Source: Nocardioides sp. Root682 (GTDB lineage Bacteria > Actinomycetota > Actinomycetes > Propionibacteriales > Nocardioidaceae). Taken from it: a DNA stretch of 64,000 nucleotides. Under the pieces are notes generated by a model, which saw only the letters and a list, made by a program, of their open reading frames with translations, was not told the DNA's origin and searched no databases. The position numbers and the translations under genes were made by a program. Positions 1 to 8,782 of this stretch are shown piece by piece. The stretch is from positions 977,773 through 1,041,772 of the forward strand of contig NZ_LMHJ01000001.1 in NCBI RefSeq assembly GCF_001427795.1, written 5' to 3'. Positions within the stretch are counted from its first letter, which is position 1; each line of letters opens with the position of its first letter.

Positions 1-1
1 C

Positions 2-3000
2 GAGTTCCAGCAGCGGTTCGGTCGGCCGCCGACGGCCATCGAGGCCAAGTCGCTCGCCGATCAGGCAACGCTCGAGACTCGAGAGGCGAAGCACGGCCCC
101 AAGAGCGAGCGTGACCAGCGGGAGACGTGGCGTGCTGAAGCCGACGGCGTACTTGGAGATCCGGCGGAGGTCGACGAGATGTATGCCCACGCGGTCGACC
201 GCAGCGCAACCGGGACCGCTCTCACCCGCGAGTGGGTCGAGGATGCCGCGGCAGCGACCGTCGCTGCGATCGAAGAGTCCCGGGCGACCTGGAACGTCTG
301 GCATCTGACTGCCGAGGCGCAACGGCAGGCCCGGAAGGCCGGCATCGCCCGCGACGACGTCGGCTCCGCGATCCACCAGGTGGTCGAGGCAGCTATCTCG
401 CGCGCGGTCCGACTCGGGGTCGATGACCCGGTCTCTGAGCCCAACCAACTACGCCGACACGACGGCGCCAGCATGTACGACGTTCACGGCTCCACGCAGT
501 ACACGTCTGCGAAGGTACTGGGCGCCGAGCAGGAGTTGCTCGCGTTGGCGAGCCGAAACGGGGCGCACTCTCTCGCCGACGTGCGGGTCGAGGTCGCGAT
601 CGCCGCAGCGGCGACCACCGGATTCGAGCTCAACGACGCCCAGGCAGCGATGGTCAGGGATCTCGCGATGTCCGGCGACGTCGTCCAGCTTGCGCTCGCT
701 CCCGCCGGAACCGGGAAGACAACCACCATGAGCGTGCTCGCCGGGGCCTGGGCCTCCGCAGGCGGGCAGGTCATCGGGCTCGCGCCGTCGGCACAGGCCG
801 CCCACGAACTCGGACAGGCCATCACGGGCCACACCGACACCTTGGCCAAGTTGACCTGGAGCCTCGCCAACGAGTCCGCGGCCGAGTGGCCGCGCTGGGT
901 CCGGGACATCGGACCCCAATCGATGGTGATCATCGATGAGGCTGGGCAGGCAGCGACGACCGACTTGGCGGCTGCGATTCGGTTCGTGGCGGACCGCGGC
1001 GGCGTCGTACGCCTGATCGGCGACGACCAACAGCTCGCTGCGGTCGGTGCCGGCGGGATTCTGCGCGACATCCAGCACCAGTTCGGCGCTTCGACGCTGT
1101 CCGAGATCCGGCGATTTGATGATCCGGCCGAGGCGGCCGCCACGCTCGCCGTACGCGAAGGAGACGCCGGAGCGCTCGGGTTCTACGCCGACACCGGGCG
1201 CATCAAGGTCGGCGATCTGAGCGCGGCGGCAGACCAGGCCTACAAAGCATGGTCGAGCGACCGCGCAGCCGGACTCGACTCCGTCCTCCTCGCACCGACG
1301 CGTGAGGTCGTCAGCCAACTCAACGGCCGTGCACGCGTCGATCGCGTCGCATCGGCCGAACAGCGTGGCGCGGAGGTCGATCTGGCCGACGGCAACCGTG
1401 CCTCGGCCGGCGACCTCGTGGTGACGCGTCGCAACAACCGACGACTGACGATCTCGCGGACCAACTGGGTCAAGAACGGTGATCGCTGGCGGGTCGAGTC
1501 GGTGCTCCCGTCAGGCGCACTGCGCGTGCGGCACCTCGAACTCGGCCGCGCCCTCGAACTCCCCGCCAACTACGTCTCCGAGCACCTTCAGCTCGGCTAC
1601 GCCACCACCGTCCACGGCGCCCAAGGCATGACGGCCGACACCGCGCACCTCGTCGCGACCGGCGACGAGACCCGGCAGACCCTGTACGTCGGCATATCGC
1701 GCGGGCGACAGGCGAACCACATCTACCTGGCGACCGGCCTCGACGGCGGCCCACACAGCCTGATCGACCCGAGGGCGCTCCGTCCCCCCACAGCGATCGA
1801 CGTACTCACTGAGGTCCTGGAACGCGACGGGTCGGATCGCTCGGCCTCGACGACCCAGCGCGAGGCTGCGTCCGCTCGAACGCAGTTGCACGACGCCGTC
1901 ATGCGCTACAACGACGCACTGGGCTTCGCCGCCGAGCAGGTCCTCGACGTCGAGGTGCTGAACCGCGCCGAACAAGACATCGAGGTGCTGTGGCCGGGAC
2001 TCACCTCCGAGCCCGCCTACCCCACCCTGCGTGCTCATATCGCTCTCCTTGCGCTCGACGGCCACGATCCAATCGCGCTCCTCCTCGACGCCGCTGGCGA
2101 GCGCGAACTCGGCACGTCCTCAGACCGGGCCGCCGTCCTGGACTGGCGTCTGAGTCACGGCACCCAGGACGGCCCGCTGCCGTGGCTCGATCCCGTTCCC
2201 CAGAACCTCGCCGATCACCCGACCTGGGGGATCTACCTCCAGCAGCGAGCCGCGCGGATCTCCCGTCTCGAGTCGTCCGTCCGAGGCGAGGCCGCTGCTT
2301 GGGCCACCGCGAGTGCGCCGAGCTGGGCAGCGCCATTCACCGCTTCCGAGCATGCTGAGCTGCGGGCCGACATCGCTGTGTGGCGTGCGGCCTTCGACGT
2401 ACCCGATCAGGCACGCCGGCTCACCGGATCACTGCAGCCCGGCTCGGCCACTGCGCCGCACCAAGAGCGACTCGAACGCCGTGCCCGAACGGTGACCCGG
2501 ACCCACCACCCCGACGAACCAACCCTCGAGCGGCTGCCCGACGAAGTCAGAGCCGACCGCGAGTTCTCGCGCCTCGCAGAGCGGCTCGGTGCACTGGAAG
2601 CGGCGCAGGTCGACGTAGCCGCGTTGATCGATCAGGCGATGTCGCAACCCACGCCCCTACCTGACGAACGCACCGCGGACGCGCTGTGGTGGCGCATCGT
2701 CCGCCACCTTGGCCCGGCAGCCCTGCGGGCCTCGGCTGACCACGCGCACACTCTCGAACCGGCATGGTCTGCTCATCTCACGCGGCGCCTTGGCGACGCC
2801 ACCGCAGGCAGGGTCATGGCCGACGCGATGTGGCCTGCTCTCGTCGCCGCCGTCCACGCGCGACCGCCCGAGTGGACGGCGGAGCAACTCATCGACTCGG
2901 CAGTGTGCGGTCGAGGTCCAGATGTTCGCGCGGAGGACCTGTGCGCTGCGCTGGTCTGGCGCATCGCAACCATGACCGATGCTCCCTTCGACGAGACCGA

Positions 3001-4243
3001 TCCCCCGGAGCCTGACTTCGGTCCGACCGATCCTGCTCCTGAACATGCTCGCAACGGTGCGGTGGACGCCACGACCTCGCCGGCACGGATCAACGAGCTG
3101 AACGGGATGGCCTTGGTGCATTTCACCTCGCTGTACCGGCGGTCGTGGGGACCGGTGTATCTGCAGGATCGGCTCGGCACGGACCTGCGAGATGACCCCC
3201 GGTTCCAGGTTGGCTACGCGCCACCGGGCCCATCGAGCCTCCTCCACCACCTCACCGATCAAGGCGCCACGATCGACGAACTCGTCGACGCCGGTCTGGC
3301 ACGCCAGACCGAACGAGGACGCCTCGTCGATTGCTTCCGTGATCGCCTGATCTTCCCGATCTACTCAGCCGACGAGCTCGTCGGCTTCATCGGCCGCCGC
3401 AACCCGAGCAAAGGCGAAGGCGAGTACGCCGGACCGAAATACCTGAACACCCGAACCACGGCAGCCTTCACCAAGGGCGAGCAGTTGTTCGGCCTCACCG
3501 AAGGGTCTGCGGATCTCGCCGCAGGCGGCACGCCTGTTCTCGTCGAGGGTCCGCTGGACGCCATTGCCGTGACTCTTGCGTCGGAGGGCGAGTACGTCGG
3601 CATCGCGCCTCTCGGCACAGCATTCACGTCGGCACAGGCCTTGAAGTTGAAGCAGTACGTCGGCGACGACCCCAACCGGATCGTGATCGCCACCGACCCC
3701 GACGCTGCTGGCTGGCAGTCCGCGCAGAAGGCGTTCTGGCAGTTGGTTGCGCTGAGGGCGGCCCCAAGGCATCTCGCGCTCCCGGCCGGCCTCGACCCGG
3801 CGGACGTCGTGCGCAGCAACGGTGCTGACGCTCTGGCTCGCCGGCTGGCCACCGCGTCTGACTTCGCCTCGGGCCTCCTCGACCGCCTCCTTGAGCAGCG
3901 ACTCCCCGGTCACGAAGATGCGTTCGGACGGGTCGACGTACTGCGAGAGGCCGCTCAGACCGTCGGCGCGCTTCCTCCAGAACGCTGGAGTGAACTCGCT
4001 GATGACCTGGCCGAGCGCCTCGATCTACCAATCTCGACTGTTCACGAGGAGATCCACGAGGCCGGCCAGCGCTGGACCGAGGACCCAGTCGACTGCACTG
4101 CCCGCCAACTCGCCACGCTCCGACCGAGCCAAGATTCGCAGACCCACCTGAGGGTGCCCGAACTCACCGTCCGCTGGAACCAGGAAGGCAGCGTGGAGGA
4201 ACCGCGACCGAGCTCAATCGTCAGACCAGGCGTCGATCGATGA
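2..4243 (+). CDS. Conjugative relaxase/helicase-primase fusion, 5-prime truncated by window
   Basis: The frame is open from base 2, so the start lies outside the window; over 1,400 residues are visible. The first half carries superfamily 1 helicase motifs as in TrwC/TraI-type relaxases: Walker A APAGTGKTTT near base 700, IIDEAGQAA, GDDQQLAAVG, TVHGAQGMTAD and YVGISRGR. The last third resembles the DnaG catalytic core: RDRLIFPI, GRRNP, KYLN, then Toprim motifs LVEGPLDA and ATDPDAAGW. No DnaG zinc finger is seen. It should nick, unwind and prime transferred DNA. The relaxase active-site domain is expected upstream but is not visible. Helicase and Toprim assignments are firm; the TrwC-type relaxase is inferred from family architecture. 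Confidence 0.88.
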   Translation, partial: EFQQRFGRPPTAIEAKSLADQATLETREAKHGPKSERDQRETWRAEADGVLGDPAEVDEMYAHAVDRSATGTALTREWVEDAAAATVAAIEESRATWNVWHLTAEAQRQARKAGIARDDVGSAIHQVVEAAISRAVRLGVDDPVSEPNQLRRHDGASMYDVHGSTQYTSAKVLGAEQELLALASRNGAHSLADVRVEVAIAAAATTGFELNDAQAAMVRDLAMSGDVVQLALAPAGTGKTTTMSVLAGAWASAGGQVIGLAPSAQAAHELGQAITGHTDTLAKLTWSLANESAAEWPRWVRDIGPQSMVIIDEAGQAATTDLAAAIRFVADRGGVVRLIGDDQQLAAVGAGGILRDIQHQFGASTLSEIRRFDDPAEAAATLAVREGDAGALGFYADTGRIKVGDLSAAADQAYKAWSSDRAAGLDSVLLAPTREVVSQLNGRARVDRVASAEQRGAEVDLADGNRASAGDLVVTRRNNRRLTISRTNWVKNGDRWRVESVLPSGALRVRHLELGRALELPANYVSEHLQLGYATTVHGAQGMTADTAHLVATGDETRQTLYVGISRGRQANHIYLATGLDGGPHSLIDPRALRPPTAIDVLTEVLERDGSDRSASTTQREAASARTQLHDAVMRYNDALGFAAEQVLDVEVLNRAEQDIEVLWPGLTSEPAYPTLRAHIALLALDGHDPIALLLDAAGERELGTSSDRAAVLDWRLSHGTQDGPLPWLDPVPQNLADHPTWGIYLQQRAARISRLESSVRGEAAAWATASAPSWAAPFTASEHAELRADIAVWRAAFDVPDQARRLTGSLQPGSATAPHQERLERRARTVTRTHHPDEPTLERLPDEVRADREFSRLAERLGALEAAQVDVAALIDQAMSQPTPLPDERTADALWWRIVRHLGPAALRASADHAHTLEPAWSAHLTRRLGDATAGRVMADAMWPALVAAVHARPPEWTAEQLIDSAVCGRGPDVRAEDLCAALVWRIATMTDAPFDETDPPEPDFGPTDPAPEHARNGAVDATTSPARINELNGMALVHFTSLYRRSWGPVYLQDRLGTDLRDDPRFQVGYAPPGPSSLLHHLTDQGATIDELVDAGLARQTERGRLVDCFRDRLIFPIYSADELVGFIGRRNPSKGEGEYAGPKYLNTRTTAAFTKGEQLFGLTEGSADLAAGGTPVLVEGPLDAIAVTLASEGEYVGIAPLGTAFTSAQALKLKQYVGDDPNRIVIATDPDAAGWQSAQKAFWQLVALRAAPRHLALPAGLDPADVVRSNGADALARRLATASDFASGLLDRLLEQRLPGHEDAFGRVDVLREAAQTVGALPPERWSELADDLAERLDLPISTVHEEIHEAGQRWTEDPVDCTARQLATLRPSQDSQTHLRVPELTVRWNQEGSVEEPRPSSIVRPGVDR

Positions 4244-4292
4244 GTTCCAACCGATGGCATGCGGTCCACCCGTTGACGCACGCGCCCTTGGC

Positions 4293-5240
4293 TCAGGACA
4301 CCTGCTGAGCGTCCAAGTGACGCTCGGACGACGACGGAGCGGCAAGGTTCGCAGGGTCGTACCCGAACTCGTGGAGTTGGGACTCCAAACGGATCCGCTG
4401 CCACGCCGATGTGAACAGGCCCTTCCCCGAAAGGGCGTTATCCCCTCGAGCATGCTGATCAGCAATCGTCGTCATGGGATCAAGAGCAAGTTCCACCACA
4501 TCATCGTCCACCGTGGCGAACGTCTTCCAAACCGCGTCAGGGTGGTCCTCGTGGCCGCGGGGAACGTAGCCGCTCGCGATTTGCTCCGTAAGCGGGTTGA
4601 TCCAGTAGAGGCACCGCTCGCCCGAGGCCAGGACCGCGCGCTGGACTTCATTCAGCTTGAACTGCGGTCGCTCGCCGCTCGTGGTGTCGTTGACGGGCGT
4701 CATGTGATGACCTGCGTGGCCCCACAGCCACACGTCCTTGATGCTGTGGGCCGCATACCAGTCATGACGCTCTTGCCATTGACTGACCGAGAGCGTGGAG
4801 TACTGAATCTCGAAGGCAACCCGCTGGACCGGCCAGGAGACGAGCACGTCCGGCGTCCGTTCGCCACCGTGCAAGGGCACCTCGACATCGACGGTCGCCC
4901 AACCCGCCACACGGGACTCTGCCCAGCGTCGAACTACCTCCTTGGCGTTGGAGTGCCAGATCGACTCCGGTGCATGACCGCCGGCACCCGCGTAGTGCTT
5001 GAACCCATCCCGCCGAGGTCGAACCGAGCCAGACCTGTGAACGAGTGAGAGGCGTCGATCCTCACACGCCGGCATGGGGCACTCGAGGTTCTCGGCCACC
5101 CAGGTGCGAAGTCCGTCATCACCTCCACGCCCATCTTCAAGGAAGAAGGTCCTGGTGGCGTCGTTGCGGTGGCGCCCGTAAACGAGGCGTGGCTCGCTGT
5201 CGAGGAAGCGAGCAATCTCCTGTAGAGGGTGAACGGCCAT
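4293..5240 (-). CDS. CoiA-like PD-(D/E)XK family protein
   Basis: A 315-residue protein convergent with the relaxase gene. The central part matches the competence protein CoiA pattern: ESIWHSNAKE (about residues 91-100), then VEVPL, RTPDVLVSW and AFEIQYSTLS followed by W..R..Y. The Asp of PDV and Glu of FEIQ fit the PD-(D/E)XK nuclease core. CoiA proteins act on incoming DNA during recombination; nuclease activity is a family inference. The ATG at the distal end has no obvious ribosome site, so the transcript may be leaderless. It stands alone between the relaxase and small rightward genes. Confidence 0.7.
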   Translation of the reverse strand: MAVHPLQEIARFLDSEPRLVYGRHRNDATRTFFLEDGRGGDDGLRTWVAENLECPMPACEDRRLSLVHRSGSVRPRRDGFKHYAGAGGHAPESIWHSNAKEVVRRWAESRVAGWATVDVEVPLHGGERTPDVLVSWPVQRVAFEIQYSTLSVSQWQERHDWYAAHSIKDVWLWGHAGHHMTPVNDTTSGERPQFKLNEVQRAVLASGERCLYWINPLTEQIASGYVPRGHEDHPDAVWKTFATVDDDVVELALDPMTTIADQHARGDNALSGKGLFTSAWQRIRLESQLHEFGYDPANLAAPSSSERHLDAQQVS

Positions 5241-5480
5241 AGCGACGGTCTACACGACCCCTCCGACATGTCTCACTGGCTCACACTTGTGGGCGCCAAT
5301 TTGCCCCTTCTCCGTCGCGAATTCGCACCGCTTTAACCAAGGCTCCAAAGGGTGGCAAAGTCGTTCGAACTTTCTGCGTTTCCGCAGGTCAGAGGCCCTT
5401 TTGACGACCTCCGAATGATCGCCAGGACACCCGAAATCGAGTAGAATCAAAGCAACAAGTCACCTCACCAGGAGGACCCC
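5241..5480. other. Divergent intergenic region
   Basis: About 240 bp between the leftward CoiA-like gene and a rightward small gene. It is richer in A and T than the neighbours and contains a TAGAAT hexamer at 5442-5447 that could be a -10 box for the rightward gene, but no well-spaced -35 was found. No RNA gene is recognisable. Confidence 0.3.
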
Positions 5481-5681
5481 TTGGCATCGCACAAAGTCGC
5501 CTTTCAGCAGTCCACTCGAGACGTACTCCACAGCGACCTGACGTTCACTATTCACCGCGACGGCGAGAAGCTCGGAGAGCTCCGGATCAGCAAGGGAACC
5601 ATCGACTGGAAGCCGAAGAGCAAGCAGCGAGCCATCAAGTGGAACTGGGACAAGTTCGCCGCGACGATGGAAGCGAAGTAG
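5481..5681 (+). CDS. Small conserved-type hypothetical protein, 66 aa
   Basis: The gene starts with TTG, six bases after a strong GGAGG at 5471-5475; this ribosome site decides the start. The product is basic and probably an all-beta fold: a core of FTIHRDGEKLGELRISKG followed by an IDW-K-PK-K segment. Short actinobacterial proteins with the pattern RDG..LG.L..SKG.I.W occur often, but I know of no assigned function. It precedes the next gene by only a few bases and may be co-transcribed with it. Confidence 0.65.
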   Translation: MASHKVAFQQSTRDVLHSDLTFTIHRDGEKLGELRISKGTIDWKPKSKQRAIKWNWDKFAATMEAK

Positions 5682-5689
5682 GCGCGCGC

Positions 5690-6142
5690 GTGCCCGCCAG
5701 CGCGGCAACAGACCAGAAGGTGAGTCGCAACGCACTGGACTCACGATTCATCACCGTGGCTGAAGGCATGGACGACTTGCTCGGTGTGGTCGACGTTGAT
5801 GAGCTCGGTGACATCGAGACCTTCCTCATGTTCCTTCTCGAACGGCCGGTCCGAGTCGAATCGGCTTGGGACGACGAGGGGATCGAAAGTGCTCTCGACG
5901 TCCACGTTCGCGGCGACGAGTGGAGCATGAGCTCCGCCTACGACTTCCCACTGAGCCTCATTGAGTTGGCTCGCTCCTGCGCTGAGACAGCAGTTGAACT
6001 CGGCCCCTTCACCGGGTCCGGCGCATCCCCCTCAACGGAGCCGTGCGACCTGGTCGCGATGAGCGACGCAGACTTGATCGCCGAGATGCAGGGGGCTCTC
6101 GGCAAGGTCCGCATCTTCAACTTGATGGAGGATGACGCCTGA
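5690..6142 (+). CDS. Hypothetical acidic protein, about 150 aa
   Basis: Unrecognised. The frame is open back to 5639 inside the preceding gene; I chose GTG at 5690, which follows an AGTAGG-like site at the end of the previous gene, but GTG at 5720 is also possible. The protein is strongly acidic (many D and E), has no membrane segment, and ends in MEDDA. Its position suggests an operon with the 66-residue protein. Confidence 0.5.
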   Translation: MPASAATDQKVSRNALDSRFITVAEGMDDLLGVVDVDELGDIETFLMFLLERPVRVESAWDDEGIESALDVHVRGDEWSMSSAYDFPLSLIELARSCAETAVELGPFTGSGASPSTEPCDLVAMSDADLIAEMQGALGKVRIFNLMEDDA

Positions 6143-6232
6143 CCCCCTTCGAGGTAGACGCTCCCGGCAAACTCGTTGAGGTCGCACCACTTCCTGCGAA
6201 TTGCCTCGGCCGTGCGTGGTAGGCATGGCTCC

Positions 6233-7291
6233 ATGGGAATCGAGGAAATGGGCAGCTACGACCGTGCTGCGTGGGACGCCTGCATGAAGACCGCGTACGA
6301 GGCACGGGAGCGGCGCCTCGTGCCGGCCCGCGTCCGCGCTGTCGCAGGGAAGGTCGGTGACTCCGTTTCGTCCACCTACCAGAAGTTGCCGATCCACGAC
6401 CAGGCGAACTGGGTCCTCGAGAAGGCTTTCGACGGCGCACTCGCCGTGACCTTCCGGCCGGCTCTACGAACGGTCAAACCGGAGTCAGTTGTGCGGCGGG
6501 TCGCGAAGCGTCACCCGTCTGTCCAAGTCCTCAGCGACATACGCTCCCTCAACCTCGAACAGTGCGACCACCTGCGTAAGTCGGGTCTGGGGTTGACCGT
6601 CGCGTCGGCGGCCGAAGGGGCTGCAAGCTCGCTCGCAGTCACCGGCGCCGAAGTGGCTACGACGGTATCCGCGGGCACCACCGCTGGCGTTGCGATTGGT
6701 GCGATCGCAGCGGACACTGCGGCAACGATGGCCGCGATGGGTCGGTCCATCGGCGTCGTCGCGTCGGCGTACGGATATGACGTGCGCCAACCCGAGGAGG
6801 AGCTCTTTGCTCTCGGCGTGATGTCCTTGGCATCCGCCAGCACCGTCGGCGGAAAGACAACGGCGATGGCGTCCCTCTCGAAACTCACTCAACAGATGAT
6901 GCGGCAGGCGACCTGGTCGCAACTACAGCAGAATCTGCTTGTCAACGCGATCGATCAGGTCTACAAGTCACTGGGTTTCAAGCTGACCAAGAAGAAACTC
7001 GGGCAGGCGGTGCCTGTTGCCGGTGCGGTGCTGAACGCCAGTGTGAACGCCGGGCTCGTCCACCAGACCTTCAGACGGGCCGAGGCCGTTTACCGCCTGC
7101 GGTTCCTTTCGGAGAAGTACGGCATCGATCCCGCCGAATGGAGGCGAGACGCCCCAACCGACCTCGACGCGAGCGAGGATGTCGTCCAGGTCGATGAGGC
7201 GCTCGAGTGGCAAGAGAAGAAGGTCCACCACAGCATGCCGCCTGGCGGTGCTTTCCCCAGTGTCGAAGTCGCCGCCGATCCTGAGATCTAA
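6233..7291 (+). CDS. EcsC family protein
   Basis: A 352-residue protein starting at ATG 6233; the frame is open further upstream but the first 19 codons look non-native. The middle is long and Ala/Gly/Thr-rich (SAAEGAASSLAVTGAEVATTVSAG and following), able to form membrane-associated helices, and is followed by a TKKKLGQAVPVAGAVLNA segment typical of the EcsC family. EcsC proteins are poorly understood and linked to ABC transporters or membrane processes, and also turn up in mobile islands. It converges with the GIY-YIG gene. Confidence 0.65.
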   Translation: MGIEEMGSYDRAAWDACMKTAYEARERRLVPARVRAVAGKVGDSVSSTYQKLPIHDQANWVLEKAFDGALAVTFRPALRTVKPESVVRRVAKRHPSVQVLSDIRSLNLEQCDHLRKSGLGLTVASAAEGAASSLAVTGAEVATTVSAGTTAGVAIGAIAADTAATMAAMGRSIGVVASAYGYDVRQPEEELFALGVMSLASASTVGGKTTAMASLSKLTQQMMRQATWSQLQQNLLVNAIDQVYKSLGFKLTKKKLGQAVPVAGAVLNASVNAGLVHQTFRRAEAVYRLRFLSEKYGIDPAEWRRDAPTDLDASEDVVQVDEALEWQEKKVHHSMPPGGAFPSVEVAADPEI

Positions 7292-7355
7292 CGCTGACGC
7301 TCCTTCGCCAGGTTGAGCGATGCCCGCCGAGCAGGGATGCAAAGTCGCATGGAGG

Positions 7356-8183
7356 TCAGTTCTTGTTGTGCCCCAGCGACCGCGCGCGCAGGACTTCCTT
7401 CCAGTACGACTCTCGCTCCAGCACGTGTCCGTCGTCAGTTCGCATCGACCAGAACTCCAAGAGCGCGAACGTCATGTTCTCCAGGTAGTAGTTCTCGCCC
7501 TTCTCCGCCAGAAGCTCCTTGAGCCCGACGTTGTTTCCATGGAGAGTCTCGGCGTAGGTGCTCCAGCGCTGCCAGATACCGGTGTCGCCGTACGCCGAGC
7601 CGACGTAGCGGGCGCCCGTCTCAGAGTCATGGATCACGTAGACGCCCTTCATGTGCTCCAGTGCGATGCGCCAGTCGGGCCGCTGCTGGCTCACGATGAT
7701 CTGAAGATCGGCAAGCGAGTGATTGATGCGGTCGTGCCCTGGAAACGGGTCGCCGACGAACGCCTCCTCAAGAATGGAAGCCACGGTCATCTCGGCGAGG
7801 ATGGACTCCATCTTCCGACGGCGTTGGCGACCGCCGAGCGCGAGTCGCACGTAGAGGCGCCGGACGTACGGACCCATCAGATCGTCACGCGGAACAACGT
7901 CGTAGGAGTACGTCCTCGGTTCTGGCCGTCGAGCCTTCACCTCCCAGATTCCGCCGAAGAGCCAGAGGGTCGGGTCGTGGCGGTCTTGGGCAATGGAGAA
8001 CACGAACTGACGATTGAAGTCGTCCTTGGGGCCGCGCCACGAGTTCCAGCGCTGCCACTCCTCGGGATCGTTGGCCAACACGTCGATCGGATAGTGCTTG
8101 CCGTTGAAGACCGCGCAGTGCAGCTTGCAGGTAGCTGGGTCGAAGTCCGCGCGGAGAAGCGAGGCGAGCGGAATGTGCTGCAT
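7356..8183 (-). CDS. GIY-YIG nuclease-domain protein
   Basis: A 275-residue protein. The C-terminal 100 residues hold a GIY-YIG-type core: GVYVIHDSETGARYVGSA, then a WQRWSTYAETLHGN segment with the expected Arg, and a late ERESYWKEVLRAR helix supplying the Glu. The N-terminal 170 residues are unrecognised and may be a target-recognition domain. The start is ATG 8183 because the N-terminal extension of the open frame is low-complexity. It follows the DUF4913-like gene by 11 bp, so it is probably in the coupling-protein operon. It could be a restriction, homing or repair nuclease. Confidence 0.75.
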   Translation of the reverse strand: MQHIPLASLLRADFDPATCKLHCAVFNGKHYPIDVLANDPEEWQRWNSWRGPKDDFNRQFVFSIAQDRHDPTLWLFGGIWEVKARRPEPRTYSYDVVPRDDLMGPYVRRLYVRLALGGRQRRRKMESILAEMTVASILEEAFVGDPFPGHDRINHSLADLQIIVSQQRPDWRIALEHMKGVYVIHDSETGARYVGSAYGDTGIWQRWSTYAETLHGNNVGLKELLAEKGENYYLENMTFALLEFWSMRTDDGHVLERESYWKEVLRARSLGHNKN

Positions 8184-8194
8184 GGTTCGGGAGC

Positions 8195-8782
8195 CTACGT
8201 GGAACAGGTGGGCCTCGCGTCCAGGTCGGAGGGCCGCGCAGCTACGCATGCCTCTCCGTCCTGCCATCTCCGGGCCCGACGCCGTCCAGGCTCGTCGCCG
8301 TCCCGGTAGATGGCGTTCCGTCCGACGCCAGGGCTCGGCTGGTGACGCCCAGGCGGGCAGCCCGTCTCGCCGATCCGGTCAACGACGCGCGCCAAGAACG
8401 CGGGTAGCGTGAATCGATGCCAGTCTTCCAGGGCTGCCGGCGTACGCGCGAAGTTCGTCTCCCAACGCAGGCACGCCACTGTGGCGAGTTCGTGGACGAG
8501 ATGGGGGTGCAGGTCCCAACAGATCGGCACCACTCGATCAGTCCGCCATGTGTGCTCCTCGTTGATCCAGGCGACGACCGCATCGAGCCAGACGTAGACG
8601 TTGCGCCGGATCTCGGGCGGGCAACTCGGCGGGTCCCAGGGCCTCGGCATCGTCGCCACACGCCGCGCTTCATGTTCGGTCTCGTCCACCGCAGCGGCAG
8701 CGAGCCGGAGCTCGTCGAGTAGGCGGGCCAAGACGCCCGGAGGCTCCGGGAACGGCGCGGCCATCAGACCGACGCCGGTCAC
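8195..8782 (-). CDS. DUF4913-like conjugation-associated protein
   Basis: GTG start at 8782 overlaps the coupling-ATPase stop codon (GTGA), which decides the start; 195 residues. The core YVWLDAVVAWINEEHTW, then CWDLHPHLVHELA and WHRFTLPAFLARV resembles the DUF4913 pattern found beside TraG-like genes in actinobacterial elements. The C-terminus is Arg-rich and probably binds nucleic acid. Function is unknown; position and overlap suggest an accessory to the coupling ATPase. Confidence 0.65.
   Translation of the reverse strand: MTGVGLMAAPFPEPPGVLARLLDELRLAAAAVDETEHEARRVATMPRPWDPPSCPPEIRRNVYVWLDAVVAWINEEHTWRTDRVVPICWDLHPHLVHELATVACLRWETNFARTPAALEDWHRFTLPAFLARVVDRIGETGCPPGRHQPSPGVGRNAIYRDGDEPGRRRARRWQDGEACVAARPSDLDARPTCST

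Noticed and set aside
449..1318. Long open frame antisense to the relaxase gene
   Set aside because: Frame without family motifs; opposite a gene with firm helicase motifs. High GC makes such antisense frames common.
4254..5048. Rightward frame opposite the CoiA-like gene
   Set aside because: The leftward product has the CoiA pattern; the antisense one has none.
7320..8309. Rightward frame opposite the GIY-YIG gene
   Set aside because: No motif, no ribosome site; opposite strand has GIY-YIG core.
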